A DNA stretch of 36,057 nucleotides, taken from the NCBI GenBank assembly GCA_041745535.1, contig JBGTIS010000383.1, positions 1 to 36,057 on the forward strand, given 5' to 3'. The notes under the pieces are model-generated. The model worked only from the letters and a program-made list of their open reading frames with translations. It searched no databases and was not told the DNA's origin. How positions within the stretch are numbered: the stretch's first letter is position 1; every line of letters starts with the position of its first letter. Below, piece by piece: positions 18,701 through 26,411 of the stretch. Both the position numbers and the translations under genes were made by a program. The DNA comes from JBGTIS01 sp041745535 (GTDB lineage Bacteria; Bacteroidota; Bacteroidia; Cytophagales; Cyclobacteriaceae).

Positions 18701-21700
18701 TTTTAGTTTTGGAGATTTTTCAACCAATCTCTCCAACCTGTATTTCAGCCAAAATGGAATTCCTACCGATATGTTCCTGCCTTCCGGCTTAATTACGGTA
18801 ACTTGCCAACCAACCGGTGGAAATTCAGCCATCTGGTCGCTAAGCATGAAACACACCGACCTGGATACTGCCTGGACAGAAGTACCAGCTACCTATAATC
18901 CTGTTACCTATCGGCTTGAAGGAAGCATTCAACCCGATACGCTGAAACCAGGTTACTACTCATTCAGGGTAGCCTCATCCGGTAACTATTTTGAATACAC
19001 CATTGAACCTGCGTTTTATCTGGCTACCCCTGCCTTCTCCGACTCGCTGGCGCTGGCAGCCCTGTACCATAGTACCAAAGGAGAAAAGTGGAAGAATCAA
19101 AAGGGCTGGCTGGCCGACAAAAACCTGAGCAACTGGTATGGGGTAACCGTAAAAAACGGGAGAGTTACAGCCGTACAGTTGCCGGATAATAATTTGCACG
19201 GGTATTTGCCCAGAGAAATTGCCCAAATGGATCGCCTCCAGATTCTTGATTTGTCAGGCAACCAACTTACCGACCTGATTGACCTGTCAGATTTAAGTGC
19301 ATTGGAACAGATGAATGTGAGTGCGAATAACCTTTCGTTTGAAGACTTAGAGCCTAATATTGATATTAAAAACATACAATACAATCCCCAGGATTCATTA
19401 AACAGCACAAAGCGCCTGGATATGAATGTTGGCAATCCGCTTGAGCTTGCCGCATTTGCCGGTGGACATTTTAACAAATACACCTGGTACAAAAATGGAA
19501 AACCTTTAGAAAATCGGGGCGATACACTACGCTTTGAAGCGCTTACCCTGCAGGATGCCGGCACGTACCATTTCCATGTAATCAACGATACGGTGAGCAA
19601 CCTTACCTTGTGGAGTCGCCCCATCCAACTGACCGTAACAGAAGATCCGTTTCAGCCCATCAGAGACTGGATCGTAACTTACGACAATGGAAATTCACGG
19701 GGTGTGAACTGGATAGATTACGACAGCGATGGAGATACCGATTTGTTTGTGCTGGATTATAATGGTGCACATTCACTATACCGGAACGAATTGTCAGCCA
19801 ATGATTCTGTTTCTTTTGTGAAAACGAGTTTTGAAAACAGAGGCAGTAACAATGCATACAGCAGTACCTGGGCCGATTACGATAACGATGGTCTCTGGGA
19901 TGTGTTTATCACCAGCAGAGAGCTTGAACAGCCCAGTCGGTTATACAGAAATACCGGTAACAGTGCATTTGTACCGGTTACAGGTCTGGCTTATGAACAC
20001 AACCGCTGGGCAACCAATTCGGCCAGTTGGGGTGATTACAATCATGATGGATTTGCCGATTTGCTGCTTGCTAATTCATATCATTATTTAGGAAATAGTT
20101 CAGATGATTATGTATTGAAGAATGAGGAAGGAAAAAATCTGCTGCCTTTTCAGGCTTCCTATGGCAATGGCACAGTGTATTGCAACTGGACCGATTACGA
20201 TAATGATGGCGATTTGGATGCCTATTTCGCGTCTACCTACAACCAGCTTAATACCAATGACAAAGATTCTATTGATAAATATAAAAGCGTAAATATTTCC
20301 AGTAAGTCTGCCTCTATCAGTGGGGGAAGCTGGGGCGATTACGACAACGATGGCGACCTGGACCTGTTTGTAGCCAATACCACGCCCTGGTGCGTAGGAT
20401 GTGAGGGGAGAAACCAGCTTTACAGAAATGACAACGCGACTTTTATCCTTGTGAACAACTTACCCTGGTCCGAAACTGATAATAATTCGGTGGGTAGCAG
20501 CTGGGGCGATTATGACAACGATGGCGACCTGGACCTGTTTGTAACCAACTGGGGAGAACAAAGCGAATTGTGGAAAAATACGCTTATAGAAACCGGTACG
20601 ATACAGTTTGAACAGGCAATAAGTAGTGCTACCACAGGCACCGCTCAGTCAACAGGCGTAGCCTGGGGCGATTACGACAACGATGGCGACCTGGACCTGT
20701 TTGTCGCGAATAGTTTCCAGGATAATTTCCTGTTTCAGAATAAAGGAAATGCCAATCACTGGTTGAGTATTGCCTGTGAGGGCACGTTTTCTAACCGGGC
20801 TGCCATGGGCACCCGCGTTCAGGTAATGGCGCATATCCATGGAAATGAGGTTTGGCAAACCCGCGAAATTTCAGGGCAAACGGGAAAATCGTCACAAAAC
20901 AGCGCCACACTGCTGTTTGGGCTGGGCAATGCTTCAGCCGCAGACTCTATCATTGTACAGTGGTCATCAGGCATTGTCCAGCATTTTGGGCCGGCTAAAG
21001 CCAGGCAGCACCTTTTATTCCGTGAGCCAGACTTATTTCTGAGCAGGCCCAACGATGCCATTATGCTGGAAAACCAAACGCTCACCATACCGATGCGTAT
21101 TCAGTATCGGGGTGATCAGGCATTGGTATTATCGGCTTCATCAACCAATGCGGCCCTGAGTTTTTCTTTCTCTGGCACCGTACTGAAAGTAAAAGCGGAA
21201 AACTATACCGGCAAAGCATTGGTAACCGTGAAGGTGGAAGACGGCGAACAGGCCGCTGAGCAGCAGTTTAAACTTACGGTGAAATCTTTTGAACAGCAAA
21301 CGCCTGGCGAACAGCCCGGTAATCCGGAGGGCCCCACCACCAATCCGGGCGAACCTGCGCTAACTCCTGGAGAACAACCCGGCAATCCGCAAAGCCCTGA
21401 AAACCCTGGCACCATAACCGGTATAGATGAGGAGCAGGAACCTGCAGCTCCGGTGGTGATTTATCCCAATCCTAATCAGGGCACTTTGTATGTGTTAACA
21501 AACAGCAAACAAATTAACAGGATAAATAGTATTCGACTCATCAGTCCGATCGGGAAGGTTGTGGTTGAAAATATACTGGCAGCAGGTACAGCAGGCAAGC
21601 CTTTGGAAATAGACCTGAGCCATTTGCCTGCTGGCATATATACGCTGCAGGTAGAAACTGACGATACTATTTTTAACAGAAAAGTAGTGCTCAGGAAATA

Positions 21701-21701
21701 A
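15777..21701 (+). CDS. Giant secreted S8 subtilase with FG-GAP/ASPIC repeats and T9SS sorting domain
   Basis: The 1974-residue protein has a signal peptide (1-20) and a propeptide-like region (about 68-160). The S8 peptidase domain has Asp191 (IIDTGID), His230 (NGHGTH), oxyanion Asn328 (AAGND) and Ser398 (GTSMATP). After a long region of beta domains come an LRR segment (about 1085-1200), an Ig-like domain (about 1220-1285) and seven FG-GAP/VCBS repeats (about 1300-1650) with calcium loops such as DYDNDGDLDLF. These are followed by an ASPIC/UnbV domain (about 1660-1740), a cadherin-like domain, a Pro/Gly/Glu linker (about 1840-1880) and a T9SS sorting domain (IYPNPNQG ... NRKVVLRK). It should be a surface protease. 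Combining S8 with the FG-GAP plus ASPIC pair in one protein is unusual. It is monocistronic. Confidence 0.92.
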   Translation: MFKFYLLFFFVGIATTSHAQSDSQSPFFTSETYDSALKKSDYVIIKHDDQSDDYRIFSNEDWSGTSRNLAVIVAFQDAPVAINTAGSRLSYEDIFSKFKRDINAFHNSTNARSTSSAPIINRKYFKTFNGVSASIPYQLISKIEALPYVKQVYPDRQVKAFLDKSAQQVNAIAFREKYKTQGKGIVVGIIDTGIDYTHADLGGGYGPKYKVIGGYDFVNNDEDPMDDNGHGTHVSGIVAAQGSMPGIAPAASLVALKVLNNGGYGSHSAIIAAIEWCVDPNGDGDFSDRLDVINLSLGSANGHADDPVSQAVDNAVNAGITVCVAAGNDYDHYKIGSPGTARLAITVGATNQEDKITDFSSKGPTKQNLLLKPDLVAPGFQILAPKPNNTYARHNGTSMATPHVTGAVALLKSIHPDWTPRQLKSALMQGAQPLGLSLWEQGAGRLDIVQAAAQNLLVSPTSLSLGMVDNETDVWVKTDTLTLYNVSDSVKNISLSVEGISVPGLSFSFSTTDLAIAPYDSSRVLFSVIADNQHLPFKPEGIPSYDGHILVNDHQEHLRIGFALFKSPVMALHFDARPDLVVVHDRQKAVFKEHNLDTLVNLRIPQGTYDIMVFFDGFTKSIIRENVMLSSNSSLHISKREAIHELILKGVSPEGEEVSVIDATFEGLRYKGSDLGLRLARFIFYAGKLPKSTKRYVSDISNKYYYELGLTSYPSMNAGHHWLDFPFSFVEGIYASKTCQNSPQDFEKVVFNYRNSFNHTDSLFYTLGKISMSHGSSYKIYDRNMPNANVIKPPYRIEAYYLRNPSPYFNINNIKYRDIYVLDSAEFREQKDIKVATSGRMELNYGTEDIAFTARNALTLLPTKPYAEVTMGMSPPNWSNSIYKNANNLIAYPESVFFSHPFGDILLDSIPYQFSSTDGMLKKGWFVNNSDAVYNDENKIIIPASAGQVIDFTAAYDQFLVNGRRGLATIKNKFFFSFGDFSTNLSNLYFSQNGIPTDMFLPSGLITVTCQPTGGNSAIWSLSMKHTDLDTAWTEVPATYNPVTYRLEGSIQPDTLKPGYYSFRVASSGNYFEYTIEPAFYLATPAFSDSLALAALYHSTKGEKWKNQKGWLADKNLSNWYGVTVKNGRVTAVQLPDNNLHGYLPREIAQMDRLQILDLSGNQLTDLIDLSDLSALEQMNVSANNLSFEDLEPNIDIKNIQYNPQDSLNSTKRLDMNVGNPLELAAFAGGHFNKYTWYKNGKPLENRGDTLRFEALTLQDAGTYHFHVINDTVSNLTLWSRPIQLTVTEDPFQPIRDWIVTYDNGNSRGVNWIDYDSDGDTDLFVLDYNGAHSLYRNELSANDSVSFVKTSFENRGSNNAYSSTWADYDNDGLWDVFITSRELEQPSRLYRNTGNSAFVPVTGLAYEHNRWATNSASWGDYNHDGFADLLLANSYHYLGNSSDDYVLKNEEGKNLLPFQASYGNGTVYCNWTDYDNDGDLDAYFASTYNQLNTNDKDSIDKYKSVNISSKSASISGGSWGDYDNDGDLDLFVANTTPWCVGCEGRNQLYRNDNATFILVNNLPWSETDNNSVGSSWGDYDNDGDLDLFVTNWGEQSELWKNTLIETGTIQFEQAISSATTGTAQSTGVAWGDYDNDGDLDLFVANSFQDNFLFQNKGNANHWLSIACEGTFSNRAAMGTRVQVMAHIHGNEVWQTREISGQTGKSSQNSATLLFGLGNASAADSIIVQWSSGIVQHFGPAKARQHLLFREPDLFLSRPNDAIMLENQTLTIPMRIQYRGDQALVLSASSTNAALSFSFSGTVLKVKAENYTGKALVTVKVEDGEQAAEQQFKLTVKSFEQQTPGEQPGNPEGPTTNPGEPALTPGEQPGNPQSPENPGTITGIDEEQEPAAPVVIYPNPNQGTLYVLTNSKQINRINSIRLISPIGKVVVENILAAGTAGKPLEIDLSHLPAGIYTLQVETDDTIFNRKVVLRK
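20331..20704 (+). repeat. Three near-identical 41-bp direct repeats inside the subtilase gene
   Basis: Copies start at 20331, 20502 and 20664 and encode WGDYDNDGDLDLFV of consecutive FG-GAP repeats. The first and third are identical over 41 bp and the second has one silent change (TAC to TAT). Other repeats of the same domain type in this gene are much more divergent, which points to recent duplication or gene conversion. Confidence 0.85.
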
Positions 21702-21832
21702 TTGATTATCTGTTTTCCACCAGCCAATATTTGCGGAATAGGAGGGTGAAAATTCAAGATTACTTGTATGCCTGTCCATTCAATGTATAGCGTAAAAACA
21801 GAAACATACATATTCCATACCCGCATCAATGT

Positions 21833-21940
21833 TTATTCGAGCGTTACTTTCGGCGTCCGATGCGCTGCATCGCACTTCTCAAGTGCCTTAATCAGACGAA
21901 AATCGTTCTCAAAATCCCTGGTTAGCCTGAATGTCAACAC
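21833..21940 (-). other. Micro-ORF or end of a second mobile element, unresolved
   Basis: Reading leftward from 21944, the sequence GGGCGTGTTGACATTCAGG opens abruptly where the IS5-like remnant stops. It encodes a 35-residue frame (GTG 21940 to TAA 21833) with the text FRLTRDFENDF and IKALEKCDAAH. It also contains a perfect arm pair CGATGC/GCATCG at 21858-21872. It may be the end of another insertion sequence. I do not recognise a protein family. Confidence 0.25.
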
Positions 21941-22100
21941 GCCCTAGGTAAAAAATCCGCGTTTATAGTATCTTCGTAACAAGTTGTGACCGCGTCGGCA
22001 GTCCGATTGAGTTTGCATGAAATTTATTGGTTTGGTTACCTCAAATTTCTTACTTCTCTATCACAACTCTTTACTTTTTATCCTATTTCCGGATAGGCTC
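21941..22100 (-). mobile_element. Truncated end of an IS5-like element (left copy)
   Basis: Read from 22100 leftward, GAGCCTATCCGGAAATA and about 150 bp after it closely match, in the opposite orientation, the sequence starting at 35870. Both include GTTGTGATAGAGAAGTAAG and a shared stretch covering TCATGCAAACTCAATCGG and the next 30 bases. This copy stops after coding text DTINADFLP, so it is only an IS end. Its terminus points toward the operon that follows. Confidence 0.75.
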
Positions 22101-22136
22101 TTAATTATTTCGGCCAACTTGTAGATGGACAAATGT

Positions 22137-23288
22137 TTATGATATCTCGAATACCAATTTCCCGTCTTTGAATACTTTTATAATCTGTATTTTATTCTGT
22201 TCTAATAGGTTAAATACCACCCAATCTTCAGCTTTCTGGTCTGAGAAAGGAATTTGTTTTTCTTTAATAAATGTTTGCGGTATTACAGAGGCCATTTCCC
22301 AGGCTTTATCCAAATCGGCTATCTTTTTATCAATTAGATACTGAACGTTTTCTAACAAATTCTTTGTAGCTCCGGCCAGCATACCTGGTGTTTGGTAGAT
22401 GGCCAGCCTGCCATTTTTTTCTAACACTACTTTGCCTCCAATATGCGTATCATAAATATTGGGCTCCATACCCGAAAAGCGGGTAGCATCACTCACCAGC
22501 ATTGCTTTACTGCCTTTCGTTTTTAATACTACTTTTATAAAAGATTCGGGAATATGGAATCCATCTGCAATGATGCTGGCATACAGTTCGTCCTGGGCCA
22601 GTTGTTCCCAGAGAATATTAGGATGCCGGGGTAAAGTAAGCGGAACACCATTGCCCAAGTGCGTAGACATACTGGCACCAGCCTGTATCGCTTTCTGAAT
22701 CTGAGCGGGAGTGGCACTGGTATGGCCCAGCGCCACTTTGATGTCTGCCTGGGTACATATTCTAATAAAATCAGGAGCCGCTTCCCACTCCGGCGCAAGT
22801 GTTATAACTTTGATTTTACCTTTAGCTACTTCCTGAAATTTTTGCACCAAAACCCAATCAGGCGGTTTGATGTAGTCTTTTTGGTGAGCTCCTCTTGCGC
22901 CTTCTTCCGGAGAAATAAACGGTCCTTCCAGATGAATGCCCTCTACACAGGCATTCACCAGCGGATACACTTCACAGGCATTGGCAAGGGTACCCAGTAT
23001 TTTGGTAACACTTTCGTCTGAATTGGTAATAATAGTAGGAAAAAAGGTAGTAATGCCGTTTGTTAACAGATATTTTGTAGCCGCTAAAATGTCTTCCCGT
23101 GTCAGCGAATTGTTATTAAAATCAATTCCATCAATGCCGTTGATTTGAAGATCCATTAAGCCTGGTCCTATATAAGGAAGTTGATTACTGCTTTCTTCGT
23201 TAGCATCATCGCCATTTAATATTTCTTTTTGTATGGCAATTTTTTCTATTTTTCCTGTAATGCAATTAATTCCTTGTATGCTTTTCAT
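22137..23288 (-). CDS. nagA: N-acetylglucosamine-6-phosphate deacetylase (NagA-like)
   Basis: The 383-residue protein has the normal length and amidohydrolase fold. The N-terminal metal-site strand reads DLQINGIDGIDF, a Gln/Asn form also seen in E. coli NagA. Metal ligands are expected at E121 (HLEGPF), H189 (LGHTSA) and H210 (THLGNG), and the catalytic acid/base at D267 (LVSDATRFSG). NagA removes acetate from GlcNAc-6-phosphate in the cytoplasm. It is the last gene of the minus-strand cluster and follows the damaged nagB-like gene by 25 bp. No dedicated amino-sugar kinase is visible, so the physiological substrate could be a related N-acetyl amino sugar phosphate. Confidence 0.88.
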   Translation of the reverse strand: MKSIQGINCITGKIEKIAIQKEILNGDDANEESSNQLPYIGPGLMDLQINGIDGIDFNNNSLTREDILAATKYLLTNGITTFFPTIITNSDESVTKILGTLANACEVYPLVNACVEGIHLEGPFISPEEGARGAHQKDYIKPPDWVLVQKFQEVAKGKIKVITLAPEWEAAPDFIRICTQADIKVALGHTSATPAQIQKAIQAGASMSTHLGNGVPLTLPRHPNILWEQLAQDELYASIIADGFHIPESFIKVVLKTKGSKAMLVSDATRFSGMEPNIYDTHIGGKVVLEKNGRLAIYQTPGMLAGATKNLLENVQYLIDKKIADLDKAWEMASVIPQTFIKEKQIPFSDQKAEDWVVFNLLEQNKIQIIKVFKDGKLVFEIS

Positions 23289-23313
23289 CTGAATAAAGGT
23301 TGTTTTGAAAATA

Positions 23314-23718
23314 TTATTTTGATGCAGACGCAGCGTCTAAATAAAGATGGCAATGGGGATGCTTTCTTAAAATAGTTGCCGGACACTCTGTTGAAATGGG
23401 ACCATGCAGTTTTTTTGCTACATCCTCCCGTTTTGTTTTTCCGGGTACTACGCAAAACAAAAAGTTGCCATTCATTAAAGCAGGAATAGTAAGCGTAATG
23501 GCCTGAATGGGTACCGCTGCCAATGAAGCAAAACACCCATCGTTCAACTGCTGCTGCCTGCACATTTCATCCAGTTCTACTTCATTTTGTGAAGGCGCGG
23601 CCGCAAAAATCATCCACATGGAGTCCTTTTCAGATAATAATTCTATAATTTTTTCATCTTCCATTTTTCTGGCGGCATTTCCCATTTCTTTACGGGTATT
23701 CAATACATGTACTTCCAT
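23314..23718 (-). pseudogene. NagB-like glucosamine-6-phosphate deaminase with in-frame internal deletion
   Basis: The 134 residues consist of the N-terminus of a NagB-type protein (KEMGNAARKMEDEKI, FAAAPSQNE) joined directly to its C-terminus (ELDEMCRQQQLNDGCFA ... PATILRKHPHCHLYLDAASA). NagB proteins have about 240-270 residues, so roughly 120 central residues are gone. The lost part should include the LDEY region and the GIGxNGHIAF motif, which hold the Asp, His and Glu needed for isomerisation and deamination. The joint is near 23583, no stop or frameshift is present and both flanking gaps are short. It is listed as a pseudogene because catalysis looks impossible, but the open frame would allow a short protein. 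Confidence 0.8.
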
Positions 23719-23739
23719 TTCAGGCGAATAACAATTGAT

Positions 23740-25224
23740 TTAAGTTTTTTGAAGTTTTTCTTTTTTTAAGTCACTTAATAACTGACTAACCCGATGCGGA
23801 ACTGGCTTAGCTGTATTCAGGATACCAAACCCACTGTATACCAGGGCTGAAACAAGCACCGGCGAACTTACCTCCAGTGCAAGGTGATTCAGCTCCACGT
23901 TCTTTGTAACAATAAAGGTAATGAGGCCAGCGGCTACAGACGAAATGGCCGCTACCGATCCGCATCGTTTAAAAACAGGCAGCAATCCGAATAACACAGG
24001 AATAGAAATGGGTCCGACCAAAGCACCAAACCAGGTTACAACCAAACCGAATACGCCACCAAATTTTTCCTGCTGCAAGGCAATAAGTATGGTGAATGCT
24101 GTAAACATAAAGGTTGTAACCCGTGCTACCGTCAGCGACGATCGGGATAATTTAAGTTTCTCAGAAAAAGTGGGAAGAATATCCCTGGTAATAACCGCGG
24201 AAATAGTATTTACATCAGAGGAGGTCATGGTTAAGGTGTTAGCGAAAAGAGAAGCTACCACCAAACCGACCAAACCTGCTGGTAATAATTCTAGTGTCAG
24301 CAGGCCGTACGATTGGGTAGGGTCTTCCAGCCCGGGTAACAGAATGGGTGCTGCCCACATGGGAAAAAATAAAATCAGTGGCCAGATCAGGTATAAAGTT
24401 CCTGATAAACGTGCCGCTTTTTTTGCCTGTACCTCGTTGGGCGATGAAATGTAGCGGGTAGCCAGATTCCAGGTACCTCCATTATAGCTTAATGTGTTAA
24501 TAAAAAGGAAAGCCAGGGCAAAACTTATGGTATAAGGGTCATTAAAAAGCTGATTATTGCCTTCCGGTAACTGGCTCCATATGTCGGTAACCGAACTTAA
24601 TCCGCCCAATCGGTCCACTACCGCTATAAACATGACAATACCTGCTACTACTTGAACAATGAACTGCGTAAAATCGGTAATAATCACTGCCCAAAGCCCG
24701 CCAAAAGTTATATAAATCAAGGAAATGCCACCCGAAATCAGAATGCCTACCGACAACGATAATCCCGTGAAAATATTTAAAAGAATGGCAATAGCAGCCC
24801 ATTTGGCGCCTACATCAAAAAGCTTCAGTATTACCCCACTCCACGCCATAATCTGCTGGGTAGCCAGGTTATACCGGGTAGCCAGAAACTCAAGTGGGGA
24901 CTGAATTCTGAATTTTTTACGCAGCCGAACCCATAGTACCGGAAAAACACCCGAAAATCCTAAAATAGCAATTCCGATCGTTAAAGCCCACCACATGTAT
25001 AACGAGAACCCATGCGTATAGGCCATGCCCGCATAGGCAACAAATACAGCCCCACTGTACCCGGAAACATGATGCGAAATACCGGATAACCACCAGGGTA
25101 ATTTACCTCCCGCTACAAAATAGTCTTCAGAATCTTGATTTTTAAAATACGACCAGATGCCAATGGCCAGCATAGAAAGAAAAAATATACCAATAACTAC
25201 CAGGTCAATCGTATCAAGCTTCAT
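23740..25224 (-). CDS. Sodium/solute symporter (SSS family)
   Basis: This 494-residue protein has about 13 hydrophobic helices and a typical SSS start (MKLDTIDLVVIGIFF, then NQDSEDYFVAGGKLPWW). SSS members couple inward Na+ flow to uptake of sugars, sialic acid, amino acids or inositol. Several Bacteroidota sugar clusters use an SSS carrier in place of PTS or ABC uptake. It lies 21 bp upstream of the nagB-like gene and so should import the compound the cluster consumes. The last helix is followed by a short charged tail (LLSDLKKEKLQKT). Sequence reading alone does not give the substrate. Confidence 0.9.
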   Translation of the reverse strand: MKLDTIDLVVIGIFFLSMLAIGIWSYFKNQDSEDYFVAGGKLPWWLSGISHHVSGYSGAVFVAYAGMAYTHGFSLYMWWALTIGIAILGFSGVFPVLWVRLRKKFRIQSPLEFLATRYNLATQQIMAWSGVILKLFDVGAKWAAIAILLNIFTGLSLSVGILISGGISLIYITFGGLWAVIITDFTQFIVQVVAGIVMFIAVVDRLGGLSSVTDIWSQLPEGNNQLFNDPYTISFALAFLFINTLSYNGGTWNLATRYISSPNEVQAKKAARLSGTLYLIWPLILFFPMWAAPILLPGLEDPTQSYGLLTLELLPAGLVGLVVASLFANTLTMTSSDVNTISAVITRDILPTFSEKLKLSRSSLTVARVTTFMFTAFTILIALQQEKFGGVFGLVVTWFGALVGPISIPVLFGLLPVFKRCGSVAAISSVAAGLITFIVTKNVELNHLALEVSSPVLVSALVYSGFGILNTAKPVPHRVSQLLSDLKKEKLQKT

Positions 25225-25295
25225 ATAACATTTGGGTTAATAACAGCAGGCAGGAGTCCATACTTTGGTTGAAGTATTAAGAAAGTTTATATTTA

Positions 25296-26348
25296 CTATT
25301 TATAGGATTTTTTGGCGGCCGCACCTCTGGCTTTATCCATTACGCTCTTTAAAGTAACTGCTTTGCCATTTTGCTTTTTACTTTCCTCAGCTGCCTGCAT
25401 AAAAGCATAAATTTCCAGGGTTTCCTCATCAGGTACAGGAGACTTTCCGGTTTTAAAGAACTCTACAATTTGTACAACCAGAGGCCGGTATCCCGCATAG
25501 GGTCCAATGGGTGCTACGCCCTCTTCACCAAAAGCAGTTCCGCCATACCCTAATTTCCCTTCGCGAATCCCCCGGAAGGTACCAATTCGACCATCGTTCC
25601 AGGTACCCACCACCAATTCGGTTCCTTCGGTCTGGAAGCGAACCACCGCTTCACAACCTGTTTGCATTACGGTATATAACAGTTCTACGCCATGAATGCC
25701 GTACCAGAACAAATCGGGATGAGTTTTCTCGAGGTGGGCGGGGCTATAAGCATCCGCGCCAGAAACCTTCCCCACCGTTTTTCCCGACCTAATTTCCTGT
25801 GTGCCCTCGCTGTAACGGAGAGAAGAAGCCGAAAACATAGGTACATTGTACGCTTTAGCCGCATCATAAATAGCAATTACATCCGGTAAAGATGCCGCTA
25901 CCGGTTTATCTATAAAAACTGGTTTTCCTGCTTCAAATACCTGGATAGCCTGTTCAAGTCTCGGACGGCCATCATTGGTTTCCAGGAAGACTACATCTAC
26001 TTTTTCTAATAGTGCTTCGATAGAATCTGTGATTTCGATGCCCAGCTCTTTCATTTCTTCCGTATACTGCGGAATCCGACTTACACTGGATTCAATATCT
26101 TTGCTCCCGTGTGGATACGCCGCCACTACTTTTACACCAGCCACATCCGATTCTTTATCAGGATCATTCAGTGTTTTGGTAAACGCTACACTATGGGAAG
26201 TATCCAGACCAATAATACCAGCTTTTAACTCTGCTTTGGGGCTGCTAAAGCCTGACATGATTCCAAATGGTCTGCTATCTGCTAAATTCAATCCCACACC
26301 GGTAACAGCTAGCGATTTAATAAAATTACGGCGGTTGTATTCTTTCAT
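25296..26348 (-). CDS. Tat-exported Gfo/Idh/MocA family oxidoreductase
   Basis: I chose ATG 26348 (350 aa) because the product then starts MKEYNRRNFIKSLAVTGVGL, a clean twin-arginine signal; the earlier ATG at 26396 would add 16 residues before it. The Rossmann loop is AGIIGLDTSHS (43-53) and the conserved Lys-Pro is in FIDKPVA (K148, P149). Family members oxidise or reduce a sugar-like substrate with a tightly bound NAD(P). Export through Tat means that the folded, cofactor-loaded enzyme works in the periplasm. It lies between the first ceramidase-family gene (63 bp) and the symporter (71 bp). Confidence 0.85.
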   Translation of the reverse strand: MKEYNRRNFIKSLAVTGVGLNLADSRPFGIMSGFSSPKAELKAGIIGLDTSHSVAFTKTLNDPDKESDVAGVKVVAAYPHGSKDIESSVSRIPQYTEEMKELGIEITDSIEALLEKVDVVFLETNDGRPRLEQAIQVFEAGKPVFIDKPVAASLPDVIAIYDAAKAYNVPMFSASSLRYSEGTQEIRSGKTVGKVSGADAYSPAHLEKTHPDLFWYGIHGVELLYTVMQTGCEAVVRFQTEGTELVVGTWNDGRIGTFRGIREGKLGYGGTAFGEEGVAPIGPYAGYRPLVVQIVEFFKTGKSPVPDEETLEIYAFMQAAEESKKQNGKAVTLKSVMDKARGAAAKKSYK

Positions 26349-26411
26349 TTTGTAATTGTCTTTTAGTGTTTTAGAATTATTTGTAAGCCTGATCATTATT
26401 CAGCAATTTGG

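Noticed and set aside
19097..19624. A 175-codon minus-strand reading frame
   Set aside because: It is opposite the LRR and Ig region of the subtilase gene and reads as low-information shadow sequence.
23921..24454. A 177-codon plus-strand reading frame
   Set aside because: It lies wholly opposite the well-supported symporter gene and has no family features; it is an antisense shadow.
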